Origin: Candidatus Parabeggiatoa sp. nov. 2
Lineage (GTDB): Bacteria > Pseudomonadota > Gammaproteobacteria > Beggiatoales > Beggiatoaceae
Length of the DNA: 35,558 nt
Assembly: GCA_002085445.1 (NCBI GenBank)
Contig: NBMI01000179.1
Location: 1-35,558 of the forward strand
Direction: 5' to 3'
The translations under genes and the position numbers were made by a program. Positions 18,353-26,503 of this stretch are shown one piece after another. The notes beneath the pieces are model-generated. The model did not search any database. It had not been told where the DNA came from and saw nothing but the letters and a program-made list of their open reading frames with translations. How positions within the stretch are numbered: the stretch's first letter is position 1; every line of letters begins with the position of its first letter.

Positions 18353-18930
18353 TCAATGCCATTAAGTTAAGAAATAAACGAGAAAGAGCCTTTGGTAAAG
18401 CCGTTGTCTCAAAGCTAAAGTCCCCTAAAGGGGACTGGTAAATTCAGGATTTTTCTGTGTGGCATTGGTCTCACAAGTGGGCCAGGTTATCGAATTGATA
18501 GGCCCTCGTTTTCAGTTGTTTCGGGAATCATGCCAAAAATTCCAGAAACCAGTCCATTTAGAAAATGCGAAATCGTCAAATCAGGGAATGAAGCTAATTC
18601 GTTGTACTAGTACACCAAGGCGGAAGTTTCCATACCACCCCAACGCCAACGGCTAACTAAAGCCGTTGGCTAAAAGCATCAATTATCGATGCCGACTAAC
18701 TTTCTTGCAGTACCCTTTAGGGTACTTTAGCTTTCAGACAACTGCTTTAGCTGTTGGCTGTGGTGGTACGGGAATTTCCGCTCTCCGGCACTAGATATAG
18801 TTGTTTTTTCTGAAATGACACCATAAATTCCCGAAACCAGTCAATTTGTAACAGGCGCGAGAAATCCTATTTATGAATCAAACACTCGGATTTCTTTAAT
18901 GTTAACATTGTAACTAGGAGATAAATTATA
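18353..18930. repeat. Dispersed palindromes and ycjF leader
   Basis: Contains AGTCCCC-TAAA-GGGGACT (18419-18436), AGTACCC-TTTA-GGGTACT (18709-18726), an inverted pair around GCCAACGGC/GCCGTTGGC (18641-18670), and GTAAATTCAGGAT as at position 1. No gene is visible. AGGAG at 18916-18920 serves ycjF. Confidence 0.65.
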
Positions 18931-20016
18931 ATGACTGCAGAAGCTTTAAAAACACCCCTGTTTTTTGACCTGGACAAGGTCGAAACTATCGCCGAAGAAG
19001 AAGCGATTATCACCTTGGACTATACGCCACCAGTGATTTTACCTGAAGAAGCGGAATTGGAATTAGAACCCTATCAGCCAGAACTGGTGACACCACAACC
19101 CAGCACTATTGTTTCACAACCGCCACCAAGCAGCACTTTTTCGCCTTGGCCGTTGTTAGTGGGCGGATTAGGACTGTTATTGGTGTTGATGCTATTGGTA
19201 GATACCTACCATTTTATCCTCCAACAGTTTAACAGCAGCTTCTTTCTTGGCACCCTCTTTTTAGGCTTGATAGTCGCTATTAGCGGTGCCGCCCTAACCC
19301 TGAGCTGGCGAGCCTATAAAAAACTACAGGCCCTACGCACCGTTTCAGCACTCCAAAAAGAAGGCCGACAGTTGATAGAAAAAGAGGGCTACGGTGGTGC
19401 AATTCAGTATATCAATCGAATAGCCCACTTTTACGCTCACCGCCCCGATATCAAAGCACGTCAGGAGCGTTTTTACCTCACACTCAATGACACTCACCAT
19501 GATCGTGAAGTATGCAGCTTGTTTTCCACTCAAGTGATGAAAGACATTGACCAACAAGCCTATCACATCGTGACTCAACGTTCCAAAGAAACCGCCCTGA
19601 TGGTAATGATCAGTCAAATTGCGCTATTGGATGCGGTGCTAACACTATGGCGTAATGTCCGCATGATTCGAGACGTTGCCACACTATATGGCGGCCGACC
19701 AGGTTTTTTAGGCTCAATTGGCTTGATAACAGGTGTCTTGCAAAACTTAATTTATGCAGATGTCAGCGAAATGGTTGCAGAAAGTGTTGCTGAAATGATG
19801 GGCGGCTCCGTGCTATCGGTGATGTCGGCCCAAATCGCACAAGGACTAGGCAGTGGTGTCTTGACAGCCCGACTTGGACTATATGCCATGCAAGCCTGTC
19901 GCCCCTTACCATTTTCAGAAGAAGAAAAACCCCGCCTAAAACACATCCGCTGGGAAATTATGTCTTCCTTAACAGGCGTATTTGAGAAAAAAGAAGCCCA
20001 GACTAAAACCAACTAA
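18931..20016 (+). CDS. ycjF: YcjF-family inner-membrane protein (TIGR01620/DUF697)
   Basis: A 361-residue protein. The acidic, proline-rich N-terminus (about 1-70) precedes two close transmembrane helices (about 72-90 and 101-123), then a cytoplasmic helical domain ending in the DUF697 region (TLWRNVRMIRDVATLYGGRPG, VLQNLIYADVSEM, GLGSGVLTARLGLYAMQACRPLPF), which is highly characteristic. A good AGGAG site lies 10 nt before the ATG. YcjF is the constant partner of YcjX. The usual tight spacing is lost here because about 820 bp of repeats lie between them, so the two are probably transcribed separately or as a long leader. Confidence 0.92.
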   Translation: MTAEALKTPLFFDLDKVETIAEEEAIITLDYTPPVILPEEAELELEPYQPELVTPQPSTIVSQPPPSSTFSPWPLLVGGLGLLLVLMLLVDTYHFILQQFNSSFFLGTLFLGLIVAISGAALTLSWRAYKKLQALRTVSALQKEGRQLIEKEGYGGAIQYINRIAHFYAHRPDIKARQERFYLTLNDTHHDREVCSLFSTQVMKDIDQQAYHIVTQRSKETALMVMISQIALLDAVLTLWRNVRMIRDVATLYGGRPGFLGSIGLITGVLQNLIYADVSEMVAESVAEMMGGSVLSVMSAQIAQGLGSGVLTARLGLYAMQACRPLPFSEEEKPRLKHIRWEIMSSLTGVFEKKEAQTKTN

Positions 20017-20017
20017 C

Positions 20018-20181
20018 CGTTTGTAGTTTGTAGTAGGCGATTTATCGCCTATTGCATTAAAAGTGGCTAAAGCCACTACTACAAACGAATGGAACGAGGC
20101 TAAAGCCACTACTACAAACGAATGGAACGAGGCTAAAGCCACTACTACAAACGAATGGAACGTGGCTAAAGCCACTACTAC
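20018..20181. repeat. Composite inverted element plus 33-bp hairpin repeats
   Basis: TTTGTAGTA with GGCGA-TTTA-TCGCC (20029-20050) faces GTGGC-TAAA-GCCAC with TACTACAAACG (20063-20087). The right half is then repeated with the spacer AATGGAACGAG at a 33-bp period to 20181. Because 33 is a multiple of three, the run stays open and joins in frame to the tnpB remnant, as a false 5' extension. Confidence 0.8.
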
Positions 20182-20184
20182 CGC

Positions 20185-20509
20185 AAAACGGTTAGAGGAA
20201 TGCGCAGGAAGTGCCCACTATAAGTTTAAGCAAACCTTGAAGTGGATGGCTAAAAAGTATGGCAAAACGGTGATAGATGCTAATGAATCTTATACTTCCA
20301 AAACCTTGTGGGATGGTTCTATTCTAAAAAACTTATCCACCCAAGCTTCAATTCTTTTCCAAGGTAAAAGAGTAAACCGAGATATACATGGTGCGAGAAA
20401 TATCTTGATTCTGTTTTTAACAAAGGTGATAGATGGTTTATCACCCCAGGGAGCTTACTCCTTAGACATAACCAAAGCTGATTTTTGTGGTTTTGGCGTT
20501 TTTAAGTAA
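20185..20509 (+). pseudogene. C-terminal remnant of a tnpB
   Basis: Reads HYKFKQTLKWMAKKYGKTVIDANESYTSKT, then FQGKRVNRDIHGARNIL: the end of a TnpB with the second and third RuvC motifs (ESYTSK, DRDxxGARN-like). The zinc ribbon and the N-terminal two thirds are gone. The frame is open upstream only because the hairpin repeat is in frame. It abuts the 3' end of the ATPase gene on the other strand (8-bp overlap). It is not close in sequence to the TnpB genes at 2583 and 15378. Confidence 0.8.
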
Positions 20510-21536
20510 GAGTATCATTTTCCAAGATGCGGATATTCTCTTTACTAACTGTCGTCAAGACTTGGGGGCTATGGGTTGTCACAACAAACTGTGCTTTTGG
20601 AAAAGTGCGTTGCAAATCTAATAATACCGTTTGTTGCCATTTGGGATGCAAATGTAAATCGACTTCGTCAATCAAAACAATGGCTTCAGATTGTAGTGGA
20701 TCATCCAAATGTGGATTGGCTTGAGCCATACGTCGCGCTAAATCCATCACCAGTGCCAGCATGATGCGATAGCCATCGCTAAGTTGTTCCAGCCTCAAAT
20801 CAACCGTTTCGCCGTTTTTCTTATACCATGAAACTGTCAAATGCGCTGGCTGGGTACTGATATGAGGCTCGGAAATCCCAGGCATCATGGTTGTAATGGC
20901 ATGTCTCACAGTTTCTAAGATGGGCAGACAATATTTAAAATCTTGACGCGCTTGTTTTATTTTGAGTTCGTCAAACTCCATTGCATAGAACCATTCTAAA
21001 GCCTCTTTAAATTGGCTATTTGACTGCAATGCGTTATTCAAAGCCCGAAAACGTGATAAGTCTTTGTGTGCAGATTTAAGCACCTTTGTCTCTGGCACAA
21101 CCCGATTAGTATCGTAATAGACGAATACCGGTAGGATGATTGGTTTATCTTCATTGACAGTGTCAATAAAAACATCTAAAAATTCAGTAAGTTGTTTTAA
21201 TCCTTTCGGTTTAGGTATGGCTTGAATAGTTTTCTGACTATTATCACGTTTTTTAGTTATATCCCAAACGAGATTATTCAAAGTTTCTATTTGCACCCGC
21301 ACAAACGGCACCTTTTCACCATTAGAATTGATCTGAATATCGGTATCTTTAAAACGAGTGCCTGAAACCCTTGGTAAATGTGTAAGAATAGGACCAAGTC
21401 CAACGGCTATGCTGTCTAGGATAGCCGTTTTACCAGCACCATTATTGCCCACAAAAACAGTCAAGCGTGGATGCAGTCGGATTTCTAATTTATTAAAACT
21501 ACGAAAATGGGTTAATTGAACATGTTTTAAAAGCAT
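20502..21536 (-). CDS. AAA-family ATPase (RecF/OLD-like), C-terminus probably cut
   Basis: A 344-residue SMC/ABC-type ATPase. The N-terminus LTHFRSFNKLEI leads into Walker A GNNGAGKT (30-37). The signature-like LEQLSDGYR lies near 256, Walker B IVLIDEVDLHLHPKWQ near 285, and the H-loop VVTTHSPQVL near 320. Such stand-alone ATPases usually pair with an HNH, TOPRIM or other effector in anti-phage systems (Septu-like, OLD-like). The protein stops at ILENDTLT right after the H-loop, where relatives normally continue for some tens of residues. The stop lies exactly where the tnpB remnant begins, so insertion probably removed the C-terminus and any downstream effector gene. Starts at ATG 21536. Which system it belongs to is not decided. 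Confidence 0.82.
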   Translation of the reverse strand: MLLKHVQLTHFRSFNKLEIRLHPRLTVFVGNNGAGKTAILDSIAVGLGPILTHLPRVSGTRFKDTDIQINSNGEKVPFVRVQIETLNNLVWDITKKRDNSQKTIQAIPKPKGLKQLTEFLDVFIDTVNEDKPIILPVFVYYDTNRVVPETKVLKSAHKDLSRFRALNNALQSNSQFKEALEWFYAMEFDELKIKQARQDFKYCLPILETVRHAITTMMPGISEPHISTQPAHLTVSWYKKNGETVDLRLEQLSDGYRIMLALVMDLARRMAQANPHLDDPLQSEAIVLIDEVDLHLHPKWQQTVLLDLQRTFPKAQFVVTTHSPQVLTTVSKENIRILENDTLT

Positions 21537-21918
21537 AATTAATTATTTACAGACTAAGCGCGTGTTTTAAAAATGAAAAATGAAAAATGACGCTATTAAT
21601 TATTAATTATATAAATTGACAGGAAATTTAATCAAAAGTTCACTAGGAGATGTGCATGGATTTAAAGTACGTTCCGTATATCTGTGGAAAACTTTCATCG
21701 CGCTTGGGTACAGATACCATCGCTCAAAGGGACGGTATCTGTGAAAAAAATATTGGACGTCCAAGATAAATCTTGGACTCCAACCAAAATAGTTATCTGC
21801 TAAATTGCTAAATTAGCCTAGCCAAAACTATTTTTATATCACGACTTATTGAAGACGACGTAAAAAAATATCAACACTTTCACAGCCGCAGAGTTTGTGA
21901 ACGAGAGAATACAACCGA
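21537..21918. repeat. Intergenic region with AT heptamers and CCAAGA-TAAA-TCTTGG
   Basis: Holds TGAAAAA units (21571-21590), TTAATTA units (21593-21610), and a perfect palindrome CCAAGA-TAAA-TCTTGG (21761-21776). GATACCATCGCTC and GACGGTATC (about 21712-21740) form another loose inverted pair. No gene is seen. Confidence 0.6.
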
Positions 21919-22485
21919 CTAGTCGTCTAAAACCAGCTGATTCCAAGCTTCTATCGTTGGTATTGTGTTCTTACGAATTCGTCGAATACCAAGAACCATT
22001 GCGGGCCTTGGTGGCGGAGGGCCGAAAAGATTTGTGTCCCAATCCATCCATTCTACAGAACCACCAATCGTTTGGGCATACTCAAAACCAAAATCCCCAT
22101 CATATCGGTAACTTTCCCACCCATTCTTTTGGATTTGGCAAATACCTTTCACACTTTGCCCCTCTGTAGCGACCACCAAATCGCCCTGTCGAACACCCAA
22201 CAAGTTATACATCACAGTGGGAGCATTCTTATCTCTACCATGACGAACCCAGTCACCGGCATTCTCGTCCCACCAATCGCTGCCATAATAGCCTTTTCCT
22301 AAATATTGGATGATTTTGCAAAAGTCACCCTTGTTGTTTTGCCAGATGTCTTCGTAGCCATCACATAAAAAAGAAAGGCTACCTAATCCACGCCATCCTT
22401 GAGCTATCACTTTTCTGTATTTCAACTCAAGATAAGACGACCACTCCTTATCAATTGAACACCACCAAACATTACCAGCTTCCAT
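21919..22485 (-). CDS. EVE/PUA-like domain protein (predicted modified-base reader)
   Basis: About 188 residues from the ATG at 22485, which has AGG eight nt upstream; a second in-frame ATG is at 22497. Motifs of the EVE-like fold seen at the N-terminus of McrB-type and related restriction proteins: VWWCSIDKEW, IAQGWRGLGSLSF, a central VRQGDLVVATEGQSVKGICQI, and a late SVEWMDWD. Known members bind modified cytosines in DNA or RNA. Here the domain stands alone, with no nuclease or GTPase part, upstream on the same strand as the AAA ATPase with a gap of about 380 bp. It could be the reader of a defence module whose effector was lost, or a free RNA-modification reader. Assignment is by motif memory, not by a search. 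Confidence 0.5.
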   Translation of the reverse strand: MEAGNVWWCSIDKEWSSYLELKYRKVIAQGWRGLGSLSFLCDGYEDIWQNNKGDFCKIIQYLGKGYYGSDWWDENAGDWVRHGRDKNAPTVMYNLLGVRQGDLVVATEGQSVKGICQIQKNGWESYRYDGDFGFEYAQTIGGSVEWMDWDTNLFGPPPPRPAMVLGIRRIRKNTIPTIEAWNQLVLDD

Positions 22486-22497
22486 AATCAACCTCAT

Positions 22498-23080
22498 TAA
22501 ATAGACTCATTTATACAATCAGATTACTATACTTTGCACCGTTACAAACTGCGCTTTTTTAATTTCTGTTTCGGTTTCGACGACAGGAGAAACCTTGAAA
22601 AATATTGAGAAATATTGAGAAATCTTGTTTTCATAGCTCCATTGTACCAGCAGCGTGAAACATGACAAAAAACTTCTTCGATGACGGTGTCTAGTATAAT
22701 AAAATTGTTGCGTTATAGAATTTATAGAGTTTGAGAGTCAACTCCCATTAAACTCTATAACTCATCAACCCCATAAACGCCATAAACGCGCTTTTGTCAT
22801 TTCGACGATGTTATCTCGCTCCACTTGTTACTGCGTTTATCTCGCATAGCGAAGAACGAAGTTATCTCGCTCCGCTCGTTACTACGTTTATCTCGCATAG
22901 CGAAGAACGAGGTTTCAGAACCAAGCGAGATATACTCAAGATGGGAACAAATTGGACTTTTTTTAAAAAAAATAACTCGTAACTCTTTGAATTAAAAAAC
23001 CGTTTTTTATCTGTGTTCCTCTGTATCAACTCTGTCCGTATATATAAAAAACGCCAACATCGTGAGCGAGCAAAGCGAGA
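22498..23080. repeat. Intergenic region with a 51-bp tandem duplication
   Basis: Two copies of a 51-bp unit (GTTATCTCGCTCC ... CGCATAGCGAAGAACGA) lie at 22810-22860 and 22861-22911. Short AAATATTGAG units are at 22595-22625. No gene is seen in this 580-bp stretch. Confidence 0.65.
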
Positions 23081-23097
23081 TCATTTTTAACGGACTA

Positions 23098-23412
23098 TAA
23101 AACCCTCGCCGGGATCGCCTAATAACACTATTGGCCGTAAAAATTTTAGCAAACTACAAACAAAATTGCGAATAAGTTTATTGTCTTGTCTGGAAAGGGC
23201 AGCGTGGGCCGTCAAGAAATTCAAATTACCCCCCCGTGCCATTTCTTTTAATACCCAATAGCGCGACGTATTACCCGCTTAAGCAATGTTTTCTTTATCA
23301 ATATAGCCAAGGAATAAATTGAGGCGACTTAAATAATCAATAAAATCAGTAAAATAGGCCCTTTGCCACGCCGCGACATTAGGCTCGGCCGCCAAGCGCA
23401 CCGCTATGCCAA
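23098..23412 (-). pseudogene. Remnant of a NACHT-like NTPase
   Basis: On the minus strand one frame reads AAWQRAYFTDFIDYLSRLN..GYIDKENIA, an in-frame TAA, then RYWVLKEMARGG and KFLRPIVLLGDPGEG. The last part matches the start of the Walker A motif of NACHT/STAND NTPases (vlLGdPGxGKT), and ends before the Lys. These NTPases often act in anti-phage defence in filamentous and multicellular bacteria. Only about 105 codons survive, with no start. The relic lies between the EVE-like protein and the toxin-antitoxin pair. The call rests on one motif and context. Confidence 0.42.
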
Positions 23413-23572
23413 CTCGTCCAAACCTAAAGGTTAGGACTCCAACTCTAATTGGATTAATTGCATATAAAAAGAATTGCTCCGAGACGTTTCTAAAGCCGAG
23501 AGTTTTAATCCTTTTTTATAACGAATCCTTGTAGTTTTATCCAGTCCAAACCTAAAGGTTTGGACTCCAACT

Positions 23573-23959
23573 CTAATTTAATGCCTGTTCAATCTGTTCG
23601 ATGACATAAAATAGATCGGATACTGTCATAATACCATGCACTGTTCTATCTTCAAGATGAACATGATGCGGTGCATTGGGTAATTCAGGATGATGTAGTG
23701 CATTATCCCACCGTCGCCTCAGTTTTCCTTGTGCGTCTTGCCAATGAAAACTATATTTTGACAAACGTATCTCTCCGCCATATTCGGTAACATACTCAAC
23801 AAATTCACTGAGCCCCCCATCACTTAATGCCATCTTGAGGCGTAATTTTCCATCAACAAGGGCTATTTCTCGATTCATTATTTGATAAAAACTGATAACG
23901 GGACTTTGAATTAACCGAACTTCAATAGCATCAAAGTATTGTGCAATGATTGGGTTCAT
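23573..23959 (-). CDS. TumE-family toxin (DUF6516)
   Basis: A 128-residue protein. The family pattern is visible: an N-terminal helix, then IALVDGKLRLKMALSDGG.LEFVEYV, then YSFHWQDAQGKLRRRWDNALHHPEL, HVHLEDRTVH, and a C-terminal helix. DUF6516 proteins are toxin partners in two-gene toxin-antitoxin modules (TumE type). The conserved YSFHWQ and RRWDNA..H segments hold the likely functional residues. The second gene of a pair, it starts 10 nt after the antitoxin stop. Full length. The molecular target is not settled. Confidence 0.72.
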   Translation of the reverse strand: MNPIIAQYFDAIEVRLIQSPVISFYQIMNREIALVDGKLRLKMALSDGGLSEFVEYVTEYGGEIRLSKYSFHWQDAQGKLRRRWDNALHHPELPNAPHHVHLEDRTVHGIMTVSDLFYVIEQIEQALN

Positions 23960-23969
23960 GGTTTGGAAC

Positions 23970-24284
23970 CTATTCTTCGTGTAGTAATGTCAAATTTTGG
24001 TCAACATTGGCAAGCATTTCCACTGTCGCTGCCCATTCCACAAAGTCCATTTCATCCCCCATTTCACCCTTTTCATAGCGTGTATAAAACTCACTTGACG
24101 CCAATGAATAAGCTTGTTCAAACTTCATAACTTGGTTTAACAAACGTGTTTTGAGTTCATTCATCCGGGCATATTCACGCACTAATAGCTTGTTGATGCT
24201 CATATCCAGCACCGGATCAACCGTTGAATTGTTAAAAATAATATATTGTTCCAACCGTTTCACTTTTTCAAGAGTTGTCATCAT
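23970..24284 (-). CDS. Antitoxin partner of the TumE-type toxin
   Basis: A 104-residue, mostly helical acidic protein (LEKVKRLEQYIIFNNSTVDPVLDMSINKLLVREYARM..LKTRLLNQVMKFEQ, then GEMGDEMDFVEWAATVEM). It sits directly upstream of the toxin gene with 10 nt between them, the usual antitoxin-first order. The DFxEWAATxEM tail is a recurrent feature of proteins encoded beside DUF6516 toxins as I recall them. No DNA-binding motif is evident, so autoregulation cannot be inferred from sequence. Intact from the ATG at 24284. Confidence 0.65.
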   Translation of the reverse strand: MMTTLEKVKRLEQYIIFNNSTVDPVLDMSINKLLVREYARMNELKTRLLNQVMKFEQAYSLASSEFYTRYEKGEMGDEMDFVEWAATVEMLANVDQNLTLLHEE

Positions 24285-24339
24285 GTTGTTATCTCCATTA
24301 AGCCTAGCGCAAGATAGCGGAAGTTCCCGTACCAGCTAA

Positions 24340-24740
24340 TTGGAATAATTGCATATGAAAGCAATTGATCCGATACTTTTCTAAAGCCGAGAGTTTTAAT
24401 CCTTTTTTATAACGAATCCTTGTAGTTTTAGTTATAACGAATCCCTGTCGTTTTATCCTCGTCCAAACCTAAAGACTTGGACTCCAACTCTGATTGTTTT
24501 AATCCTTTTTTATAACGAATCCTTGTAGTTTTAGTTATAACGAATCCCTGTCGTTTTATCCTCGTCCAAACCTAAAGATTTGGACTCCAACTCTAATTGG
24601 ATTAATTGCATATAAAAGCAATTGATCCGAGACATTTCTAAAGCCGAGAGTTTTAATCCTTTTTTATAACGAATCCTTGTAGTTTTAGTTATAACGAATC
24701 CCTGTCGTTTTAGTTATAACGAATCCCTGTCGTTTTATTC
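24340..24740. repeat. Mosaic of repeats with TATAACGAATCC and CCAAACC palindromes
   Basis: Blocks of TTTTATAACGAATCC(T/C)TG, TCCAAACCTAAAG.TTTGGACTCC and AATTGGATTAATTGCATA repeat in shifting order. The same blocks occur at 23420-23575, including a perfect CCAAACC-TAAA-GGTTTGG (23546-23563). The spacing is irregular (about 105-155 bp). The blocks therefore flank both sides of the toxin-antitoxin pair. No coding sequence. Confidence 0.75.
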
Positions 24741-24773
24741 ATAAGACGGAACATACCTCAAAACCCTGAAAAC

Positions 24774-25271
24774 TCAGTCACTCCAAACGGCCAAACACTT
24801 TTCATTTTGCCAAAATTTTTCCAACGTCAATTTATAATTCTCACTACACTTAATTTGTAGCGGACTTAAACGCACACTGATGGCGTGTGAACTTTGACCC
24901 TTCCAACTACCGATATCAACCACTTCATTACCCTGAAGTTTCAAATCATACCGCCTTAGATATTCCATAATAGCAGGCACTTGAAGATCAACACCAGTGG
25001 TAACTTCTGCATGGGGATTTCGTAAAACTTTAGCAAGAGAAATCAATTCACTAATATCTTCAGGGTGGTTTTGAAAGTGCAATTCATAACTGCGAAAGTA
25101 GATCGATTCAATGGCCTCTTCTTGTAGAACAAATTCGCCATCAATCAAGTAACCAACGGCCCAATTATCCTCACCATATTTTTTATTCCATAACTGTTGA
25201 CGTGCCAATCTCTGTTTAAAACTGCCAGCACGACCCATTTTACGTTCAACTATTTTCCAAGGCATAATCAT
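24774..25271 (-). CDS. Conserved hypothetical protein
   Basis: About 165 residues from ATG 25271, or two fewer from ATG 25265 (MPWKIVERKMG); a TTG at 25280 is also in frame. I do not recognise a named family. It is basic at the N-terminus (KMGRAGSFKQRLARQQLWNKKYGEDNW), acidic in the middle, with a conserved-looking RNPHAEVTTGVDLQVPAIMEYLRR and VVDIGSWKGQSSHAISVRLSP. It has no signal peptide or membrane segment. It stands alone between two repeat tracts downstream of the toxin-antitoxin pair. Codon use looks like its neighbours. It may be an accessory or defence-associated protein by location only. Confidence 0.6.
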   Translation of the reverse strand: MIMPWKIVERKMGRAGSFKQRLARQQLWNKKYGEDNWAVGYLIDGEFVLQEEAIESIYFRSYELHFQNHPEDISELISLAKVLRNPHAEVTTGVDLQVPAIMEYLRRYDLKLQGNEVVDIGSWKGQSSHAISVRLSPLQIKCSENYKLTLEKFWQNEKCLAVWSD

Positions 25272-25329
25272 AAAAGACAATTATTTGCTCGTACAAGGCA
25301 AGCCTTGTACTCCTTAAAACGCCACTAAT

Positions 25330-25805
25330 TAGAAATCGACACTCTCCCAGAAACTAAATACTTAGCACGGCGTACACACTCCAAGCCTCATACCAATTAT
25401 GACTGAATTTCTTATCAAAAGGCCATTGGGGGCCATATTGTCATTTTAAAAACTTCAAATTTCAGACTGGCCCACTTCTATTCTCAATTAGAAATCTACA
25501 CTCTCCCAGAAACTAAATACTTAGCACGGCGTACACACTCCAAGCCTCATACCAATTCTGAATGAATTTCTTATCAAAAGGCCATTGGGGGCCATATTGT
25601 CATTTTAAAAACTTCAAATTTAAGACTGGCCCACTTCTACTCTCAATTAGAAATCTACACTCTCCCAGAAAACTAAATACTTAGCACTGCGTACACACTC
25701 CAAGCCTCATACAATTCTGAATGAATTTCTTATCAAAAGGCCATTGGGGGCCATATTGTCATTTTAAAAACTTCAAATTTCAGACTGGCCCACTTCTACT
25801 CTCAA
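25330..25805. repeat. Tandem repeat of 159 bp, three copies
   Basis: Units start TAGAAATC at 25330, 25489 and 25648 (periods 159, 159, 158). Each contains CTCTCCCAGAAACTAAATAC, GGCCATTGGGGGCCATATTG and CTGGCCCACTTCTA. Copies differ at only a few bases, so the expansion is recent. No ORF runs through. Confidence 0.92.
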
Positions 25806-25834
25806 TTAGAACCTAAAAATGGCAATTAAAAGAG

Positions 25835-25895
25835 GCTTCAGCGACTTAAGTTTGTAGTATTTTGTTTGTAGTAGTCGCTTTAGCGACTTAAGTTT
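25835..25895. repeat. TTTGTAGTA hairpin copies
   Basis: A TTTGTAGTA unit with GTCGC-TTTA-GCGAC and the partial copy CAGCGACTTAAGTTTGTAGTATT precede the tandem tract. They match the family at 11121-11470. Confidence 0.65.
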
Positions 25896-25904
25896 GCTCA
25901 ATCC

Positions 25905-26450
25905 ATTGCACTTAACTCAATCCGTCGCACTTAGCTCAATCCATTGCACTTAACTCAATCCATTGCACTTAGCTCAATCCGTTGTACTTAACTCAATTCG
26001 CCGCTTATTCGCGCAATTAGTTGTACTTAGCGCAATTAGACTGATAGTACAACGGATACGCGTTCCGAAACGGATACCTAATTCGCTTATCCGCGCAATT
26101 CGCTGTACTCAATTCGCTTATCCACGCAATTCGCTGTACTCAATTCGCTTATCCACGTCATTCGCTGTACTAAACGTAATCCGTTGTACTTAGATAAATT
26201 CGCTTATCCGCGCAATTAGTTGTACTAAGCGTAATCCGTTGTACTTAGATAAATTCGCTTATCCGCGCAATTAGTTGTACTCAATTCGACTCTTAATTCG
26301 CTTATCCGCGTAATTCGTTGTACTCGCTTATCCGCGCAATTAGTTGTACTCAATTCGACTCTTAATTCGCTTATCCGCGCAATTCGTTGTACTCAATTCG
26401 ACTCTTAATTCGCTTATCCGCGTAATTCGTTGTACTCAATTCGACATTCA
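25905..26450. repeat. Degenerate tandem tract (CAATCCATTGCACTTA then TTCGCTTATCCGCG units)
   Basis: First about five 19-bp units (CTCAATCCATTGCACTTAA and variants), then many units built from CGCTTATCCGCG, CAATTAGTTGTACT and CAATTCGACTCTTA. Together about 550 bp. The 76-codon open frame over it (25963-26193) is low-complexity and is not called a gene. Confidence 0.88.
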
Positions 26451-26503
26451 CAATTCACAATTTTCACCACCCCAGTATCAGGGTACTACCAGTCGGATTC
26501 CCT

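Noticed and set aside
20063..20184. Repeat peptide as the true N-terminus of the tnpB remnant
   Set aside because: The peptide comes from hairpin units with a 3n period; TnpB homology begins only at about 20185.
22794..22982. 62-codon ORF
   Set aside because: It spans the 51-bp tandem duplication and has no recognisable features.
25963..26193. 76-codon ORF
   Set aside because: It lies wholly in a degenerate tandem tract and encodes only repeated low-complexity text.
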